Positions 58,580 to 64,000 of a stretch of DNA of 64,000 nt are shown here, piece after piece. The DNA comes from Hyposmocoma kahamanoa (Eukaryota > Arthropoda > Insecta > Lepidoptera > Cosmopterigidae): contig NW_020654810.1 of the NCBI RefSeq assembly GCF_003589595.1, positions 18,956,608 to 19,020,607 on the forward strand, in the 5' to 3' direction. The stretch's first letter is position 1. Every line of letters starts with the position of its first letter. The translations under genes were made by a program, and so were the position numbers. The notes under the pieces were generated by a model. It made no database searches. It saw only the letters and a list, made by a program, of their open reading frames with translations, and was not told the DNA's origin.

Positions 58580-58870
58580 TTTTTTTTAAGTTACTAAGTG
58601 ACGGGACGGTCAAGTCGTGCGCCTGGTGGTAAGCGACACTGTCAGTGCCATTCAGTACTTTAAAATCGTAAAGATCTGAGGGGCACTGCCATTACGTCGG
58701 TCATCCTGAGACATAAGTTGAAATGTCTCATGTGCTTGTAATTTCACCAGCACCCTTACCCTTTAGAAATGGAACGTTGTAATGCTCACTTTACTGCATG
58801 GCGGTAGAAACAGGTAAAGTGGCAGGTACTTCCTTGGACAAACTCTTTCACAAGGAGCTCTACTGCTACT
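58580..58870 (-). mobile_element. S1 retroposon, near full length
   Basis: T-run, aagtgacgggacggtcaagt, then a small deletion of the cgcctgtcc block, and on to aaggagctctactgctact. Confidence 0.8.
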
Positions 58871-59754
58871 AAATGTAATCTCAGCTGATGTTAAGAGACA
58901 ATGTGGCCAACGACATAATTCTCTTAACGTTGATTGATTTTTGATTCGATTTTTTAATGTTACCATTGAATTTAAAGGCATTATCAACCTATTTTTAGAA
59001 CCAGGCTTTTGTTGGTGTGACTTTCTTCACTCCTCACGGTTTATAACCAGCTTCTTGACCTTGACAGCTGCTCACTTTGATGTTCTTCTTTATTTGCTCA
59101 CTGTATATACTACGCCATACTTGGTCTTCACTTTCTTTTTTCTTCTCTCTTATAATTTCACAAATTCGTTATTACGTGACAAATATCCAAACAAATTAAT
59201 TTCATGTCAAAAAGAAACTAGTACCTATTCAAAACTTGTAGATGAGCAAGGCTTAAACCAGATTTTTTCAAAATTTCAACTGAATAATTTCGTTCCCCAT
59301 TTGAATTCAATTATATTTTCCAACAAAAGCGTACTGTAGTCACAATATAGCTACGATTATATAAAAGCGTTTTCGTTGTTGAAGAAGAGTATAAATCTCA
59401 GCGGGATACGTCCTTATCGACACTTTATTCCAGAGATGCAGCGCGCAGATGCAATTTGCCTCTTCAAATTGCGTTTTCCGCATTGCTTGCCCCGACATCC
59501 GGTCAACTACAGAATACCGTCGCAATTATATATATTTTTTTTGCAAATAAAACTCGTCAGCTGTAGTTTGTACGGTTTTTTTAATGTCCGAAAAGTTTAT
59601 AACGACTCGTAAAGGTTACTGGGTAATTTTCATTTTTAGTTTTCTGTACCTAATTTTGATGGCAATTTCTTTTATTTTAGAATATTTACTTATATTTATT
59701 TCTTGCATATCACTTTGCACATTTATAATGGGAGGTAAGTAATAACTAAATGAG
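58871..59754. other. Longest unexplained plus-strand frame (58941-59339); no gene supported
   Basis: A 132-codon open stretch, hydrophobic and phenylalanine-rich in its first 70 codons. There is no recognisable domain and AT-rich composition makes such frames common. The single inverted-repeat arm at 59628-59672 and an isolated atgggag|gtaagt at 59730 (start codon plus donor) give no gene model. Confidence 0.3.
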
Positions 59755-59948
59755 ATGGTGAAGTTACAGTCTCGTAGGACTTGTCAACTTAAGTCTCAGA
59801 GTGACGGGCGCAGTGGCAGTGCCTCTCGGATCTTTATGATTTAAAAGTTCTGAGTGGCACTGCAATTGTTAAGGACAGGCACGCTTATCACCAGGCGCAC
59901 GACTTATTCGTCCCGTCACTTGGTATTATAAAAAAAAATAAAATAAAA
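59755..59948 (+). mobile_element. S1 retroposon, 5'-truncated
   Basis: aagttacagtctcgtaggac to ggtattataaaaaaaaata; all 3' blocks are present. Confidence 0.75.
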
Positions 59949-60856
59949 CATCGCACAACAGGCTCCTTTCGTGAACCCTAAGCCCTAATTGAAATCCTAA
60001 CCCATGCCTAAATTTAAATTCAAATATGAGGTACATTATTTATTACTTTTTATCATCAAAGTATTCGGAAATACTGTAATAACTTTTTGTACTATTGTAC
60101 TTTAATCTGTATTGTTATAATTTTATAAACCACATCACGAAGGCACTCTTTTTAGTGCTCTTCTGATCTGAATCAAAATTACTATTAATTGATTTATAAA
60201 TGCGACGTTCTTTAGTATAGTTTTAAAATGGTAGGTATTCCTAATATATTTTGATTACCGATTCACTGGATGTGCAAATCTTTAAATTTGATTACGTAGC
60301 TTTAATTATGCTTCTGTGCACTCATATACTCGATGTGTGTACTTATGCATGATTTTTATTATCTACTACTCAAATTAACATGAGAAAGATAGAAGTTTGT
60401 ATTTTTTGATAAATCATTTATGTGTGGTTACGCGATCTGTCTGGTAACGCAAAAGTGTTTGAAAATCATTTTCAAACAAAGAAAACATTTCTACTTTCAT
60501 GACGGTCCCAGCATTGCGAATAATTTTCCACCAGCTTTATGCGACTTCTCAATTTATAAATCTAAACAAGAAAAAAAGGAAATTATATATTTACTTTCAT
60601 TTTCTTCCCGCTCTTAATGAAGCGACTTTACCTTCGGCAAATTGACTTATAACCGCATTATCTTTAAAGAGACGAGGATTCCAAGTATAATCTTCAAGTC
60701 GCAACAAAACAAAAATTCGATTCACAAAACTCATTTCTCTGCCTCAATTTCAGATAATAACTAGTTTAAGAAAATATTTATTATACACGTTCAAGGATAA
60801 AAATATAAACCTAGATATTTTTTAAAGAGTTATTTGGTTTTAAATAGCTTTACATA
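59949..60856. other. No gene recognised
   Basis: AT-rich; the 65-codon frame at 60420-60617 is without a recognisable product. Confidence 0.45.
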
Positions 60857-60859
60857 TTA

Positions 60860-61290
60860 CATTTCATCATCATCTCGGCCCGTCAACATCCACTGCTGGG
60901 TTATATGCCTCCTCTTTTGCACGCCAGCTCAGTCGGTCCTGTGCGAAGCTCATCCACAATCTTGGCAACGGGTCATGCCCATCTTTGAGGCTCGCGATCC
61001 GCATACCGACGTCTACGACCCTTGTTCGCTGTCGTATCTCCGCGTGGGGTATAAGGTCGATGAGGGAAATGCCGAACATGGTGTGCTCCATTGCCGTTTG
61101 TGCTACTCTGATTTTGTGCATGTATTCCTTGTGAGCGGCCATGGCTCGGCGCTGTAAGTAAGTACGGGCAGGACGCAACTTTAGTTTTCAGGCTTTGAGG
61201 GATTTTATATTTAAAGGCGTCCTCCAGTTTTTCGAAGGCGGCCCATCCCAACTGATGAAAATAAAATTCGTAAAGTATAAATTCACATTT
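60860..61290 (-). pseudogene. RTE-type LINE 3' fragment
   Basis: Minus strand, across frames: LGWAAFEKLEDAFKYKIPQS LKTKV, then KIRVAQTAMEHTMFGISLID and EIRQRTRVVDVGMRIASLKD. These are hallmark segments of the RTE polymerase C-terminus. The last codons run into a gatgatgatg tail at 60863-60872, typical of RTE 3' ends. At least one frameshift near 61150. Confidence 0.75.
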
Positions 61291-61304
61291 TTTTAATATA
61301 TACA

Positions 61305-61393
61305 ACAAGTCGTGCCCCAGGTGGCGACACGTCTGTCCATAACAGTTCTGTAACTGTTATGGACAGACATGTCGCCAAGTGCCACTGCACAGA
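61305..61393. repeat. S1 end folded into a hairpin
   Basis: S1 sequence in one orientation (caagtcgtgccccaggtgg ...) is followed at once by its inverted copy. Arms 61323-61347 and 61352-61376 pair at 24 of 25 bases with a 4-nt loop (ctgt). Confidence 0.75.
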
Positions 61394-62470
61394 AAAAAAG
61401 GATTTCTACTAATAAGAAAGAGCAATTTCTCACAATATTTGCTAATTCTGAAAAAATATTTATTAAAAGTAATAAAATATTGTCATCACAAAAATACTGC
61501 TTATCTTTTTCTAATACAATTTTACTCTTAACTTTATTCTAACTTTGAGACAAATACGTTCCCTTCAAAATTTTATTTCATCTCTAATCAATTCATTGGA
61601 CATTACTTACATCAAGAAATTTTTACCTCTTACATCAAATTTAAATAATCTTAATGAATTCAAAATTTCTTGGGTGTATTTTAAGAAAATATATTCTTAA
61701 ACAAAAAAAGAAGAAGTTTTCTATTAAGATTAATATTCTAAATTCTAGAGTATATTCTTAAAGCAATATTTCGTTGCGTTTTCATAGTCAATGTTGTCGT
61801 GACATGTCGCCGAAGGCGCATGCAATCAAACTACACTCTTGTAACAAGCACAACTTTAACATGCAATTAGTTTCATGACGCCACTGCTAGATGGCATTAG
61901 TTGTATTCTGAAACGCGCTATCGTTATGTTAACTTCAATAGTATAAAGTCATCTCATATATTTAGAATTGTTAGTGCTTTCTGCCGATGTAGCATTTATA
62001 CGACACTGAATGGTCCTCAAGTATTTGAGAAGATTCCGTCCTATTTCTGCTACTTTAAGGTTTGACACTGAACTGTGTGCTTTCACGCTAGTGAGACATA
62101 CAGGTACTGTTGGGTCCATAACCCTGTAAATTTACCCTTTTTGAAATTAGAAAACACAAATCTTCAGTCAAATAATTAAGTACTCTCAATTTTTCATTCT
62201 TTTTTTTTTTCAAATCGAAATCGGACATTTCTAATAACAAATAAATATTTTGTTGAATCTAGAGTGGCTTTGTGACTTGAAGTAAATTAATTTGCTCTTG
62301 GATTAAATATTTCTGTCTTGTAACGAAAATACACTTTTGAGACGTTTTTTTACTATTATCAAGTAATTATTCTCTAGCGTCTATAGGGAGAAGATCGTTT
62401 TGTTGGATTTAATAAATTTGTCTTCATAAAAAGAATTTTGTCTTTTTCTAAGTAATCTGTTTTTACCATG
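61394..62470. other. No gene recognised
   Basis: AT-rich apart from 61795-62110, which has a few GC-rich patches but no open frame or known repeat. Confidence 0.45.
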
Positions 62471-62695
62471 TGTGCCACTCTGAGCTTTAAATCACAAAGA
62501 GCTGGGGGCACTGCCACTGCGCCCGTCAAACTGAGACCTAAGTAGACAAGTCTCATGTGCCTGTAATTTGATCAGGACCCGTAACCCTTCATAACCGTAA
62601 CGCAAAACGCTCACATTACTGCTTGACGGCAAAAATATGTAATGTGGCAGTACTTCCCTGGATGAACTCTTTCACGAGGAGCTCTATTGCCACTA
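62471..62695 (-). mobile_element. S1 retroposon without its 3' end
   Basis: tgccactctgagctttaaat to ggagctctattgccact. The cgtcgtgcgcctg end and A-tail are missing. Confidence 0.7.
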
Positions 62696-63389
62696 AAAAT
62701 CTAAGTAAATGACGACAAGTTTGGAATTAAATGAGGATGATTTATGGTCATGTCCCCGTTTTGTGAATTTTGATGAGAGTGACAACGGAACGAACCAACA
62801 TAAGAAAGAATAGTAAAGAAAAAAGAGAATTCGAGAACGATTCAAAATTTTTAAATCAAAATCATATACCTTTATATAAGCAAGTACTAGATATAATATT
62901 GGCAAGAAAAATTTTAGTGGCGCTTTAAAAACTGTGAAATTTTGTTATTTGTAATTTTTGGCTCTTTCAACTCAAAAGGTTGCCGACCCCTGGTCTAGGT
63001 AGTAAGTACAGGGAATAACAATTCAAAAAATAAAATCCATTTAGCTCTAATCTGAAGCTAATAAGTTCCGAAAAAGCCGGCGCGGAACTAGCAGCCTCCA
63101 AATCAATATTTGAGTTCCATTTAACAGCGATGCTTTATAACGGCTTGTGTTTTTTTCCCCAATATTTTTCCAACGTCACACTATCGGCAAGCCGCATGGG
63201 CACAAAATAGGTTTGTCGATTGAAAAATATTTTTGCCAAATGATATTCAGATTTTCTGTATTCATGTTTTTTAAGCACAGTTTGTGCTTTAACTTAGAAA
63301 CTTTCGATTAAGTTGAAGTTTTAACACCAACAAGATTGACATAATATGTTGGAACCCACATACTGATACACGGTTATTTGTAAAATATT
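62696..63389. other. No gene recognised
   Basis: AT-rich, no exon-like stretch. Confidence 0.45.
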
Positions 63390-63643
63390 ATTTTTTTTAT
63401 ACAATACTAAGTGACGGGAGGAATAAGTAATGTGCCTGGTGGTAAGTGACACGCCTGTCCCTAACAGTTGCAGTGCCAGTCAGAGCTTTAAATCACAAAG
63501 ATCTGAGGGTCACTCTACCAATGCGCCCGACACCCTGAGATATAAGTGGACAAGTCCCATGTGCCAGTAATTTCACGAACACCCTTATCGTTTGAAACCG
63601 GAACGCATTAATGTTCACATTACTGCTTAGCGAAATAGGTAAC
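63390..63643 (-). mobile_element. S1 retroposon
   Basis: T-run, taagtgacgggaggaataag to gcttagcgaaataggtaac; the 5' 40 bp of the unit are absent. Confidence 0.75.
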
Positions 63644-63684
63644 TAACAACCTCGCAAGACTACATTGACTCCTGGGGGTCGATA

Positions 63685-64000
63685 CAAACCCTTACGATAA
63701 CTCCGATTCGATTTGATATCGTACGATATCTTTTCATTTTTATTCACAATTCCCGAATCGTACTATCGTATTCGAAACCGAACCTAAATGACGTCACACT
63801 CGTACGATTGCTCGAACTTCTCGACCGGCAAAGGCTACAAACGTTATTCAGAACACTGTTATCGAATGAAAGTTACCGAACGTCCTACTGTTTACAAAGC
63901 AAGAATGTAATATGGAAATCTCTTATTATTTTAAATAATAAAGTCTGGATATTGTACAATTTTATTTTAATGCAAAACTAATACATTCTGAAATTTTAGG
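63685..64000 (+). mobile_element. F4 element running off the window end
   Basis: Left terminus gggggtcgatacaaaccctt acgataactc matches the F4 inverted end. Then gatttgatatcgtacgatat, cttctcgaccggcaaaggct, ataataaagtctggatattg and gcaaaactaatacattc to the last base. Less diverged from the 35787-36351 copy than the one at 20302. Confidence 0.65.

Noticed and set aside
58941..59339. 132-codon hydrophobic plus-strand frame
   Set aside because: No domain, AT-rich low-complexity composition and no promoter or splice support; kept only as an unexplained stretch.
1..64000. CRISPR arrays, bacterial operons or prophage
   Set aside because: No regularly spaced direct repeats and no prokaryotic gene density; the window is clearly animal nuclear DNA.

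Overview
This window reads as insect, most likely lepidopteran (moth or butterfly), nuclear DNA: AT-rich, intron-dominated and densely packed with transposon remnants of types common in Lepidoptera. These include Jockey/CR1-like and RTE-like LINEs, mariner elements, tRNA-derived SINEs and short A-tailed or fold-back repeats. Two assembly gaps are present: 10 N at 10228-10237, and 100 N at 27030-27129, a round number that suggests unknown size. The genus cannot be named from the sequence.

Only two host genes can be supported. (1) A complete five-exon gene on the minus strand (42500 down to 31916) encodes a 276-residue classical short-chain dehydrogenase/reductase, nearest in type to insect NAD-dependent 15-hydroxyprostaglandin-dehydrogenase-like enzymes. 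Its cofactor motif, NNAA motif, catalytic Asn-Ser-Tyr-Lys set and every splice site can be read. (2) One internal exon on the plus strand (15218-15354) encodes half of a CUB-type domain, probably from a large secreted or membrane CUB protein whose other exons I could not find here.

Layout. 1-7 kb: intergenic or intronic sequence with short repeats and small inverted-repeat elements. 7.2-11.4 kb: a nearly full-length but decayed two-ORF LINE (minus), with a coiled-coil/FP-type ORF1, an APE endonuclease and a reverse transcriptase. 12-15 kb: stacked short repeats, some nested, ending 84 bp before the CUB exon. 15.4-31.8 kb: repeat-rich DNA with LINE 3' remnants, fold-back elements, SINEs and the large gap. 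31.9-42.5 kb: the dehydrogenase gene, whose second intron holds a mariner copy that carries all three catalytic aspartates and one visible frameshift. 42.5-64 kb: no host gene recognised. This part holds two decayed mariners of a second subfamily in opposite orientation, a truncated LINE abutting one of them, RTE remnants and many short repeats.

The commonest repeat is a ~300-bp A-tailed retroposon, called S1 here (about 23 copies or pieces). Other working names: T1-T4 (tRNA-headed SINE types), F3 (palindromic fold-back), F4 (~560-bp inverted-repeat element) and R2r (a repeat containing ggaggaggttctcaattcg). These are labels for this report, not database names. I found no convincing new multi-gene system. 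The most useful observations are the reconstructed dehydrogenase gene, the isolated CUB exon, the mariner with one frameshift, and several clear nested insertions, one with a 12-bp target-site duplication.
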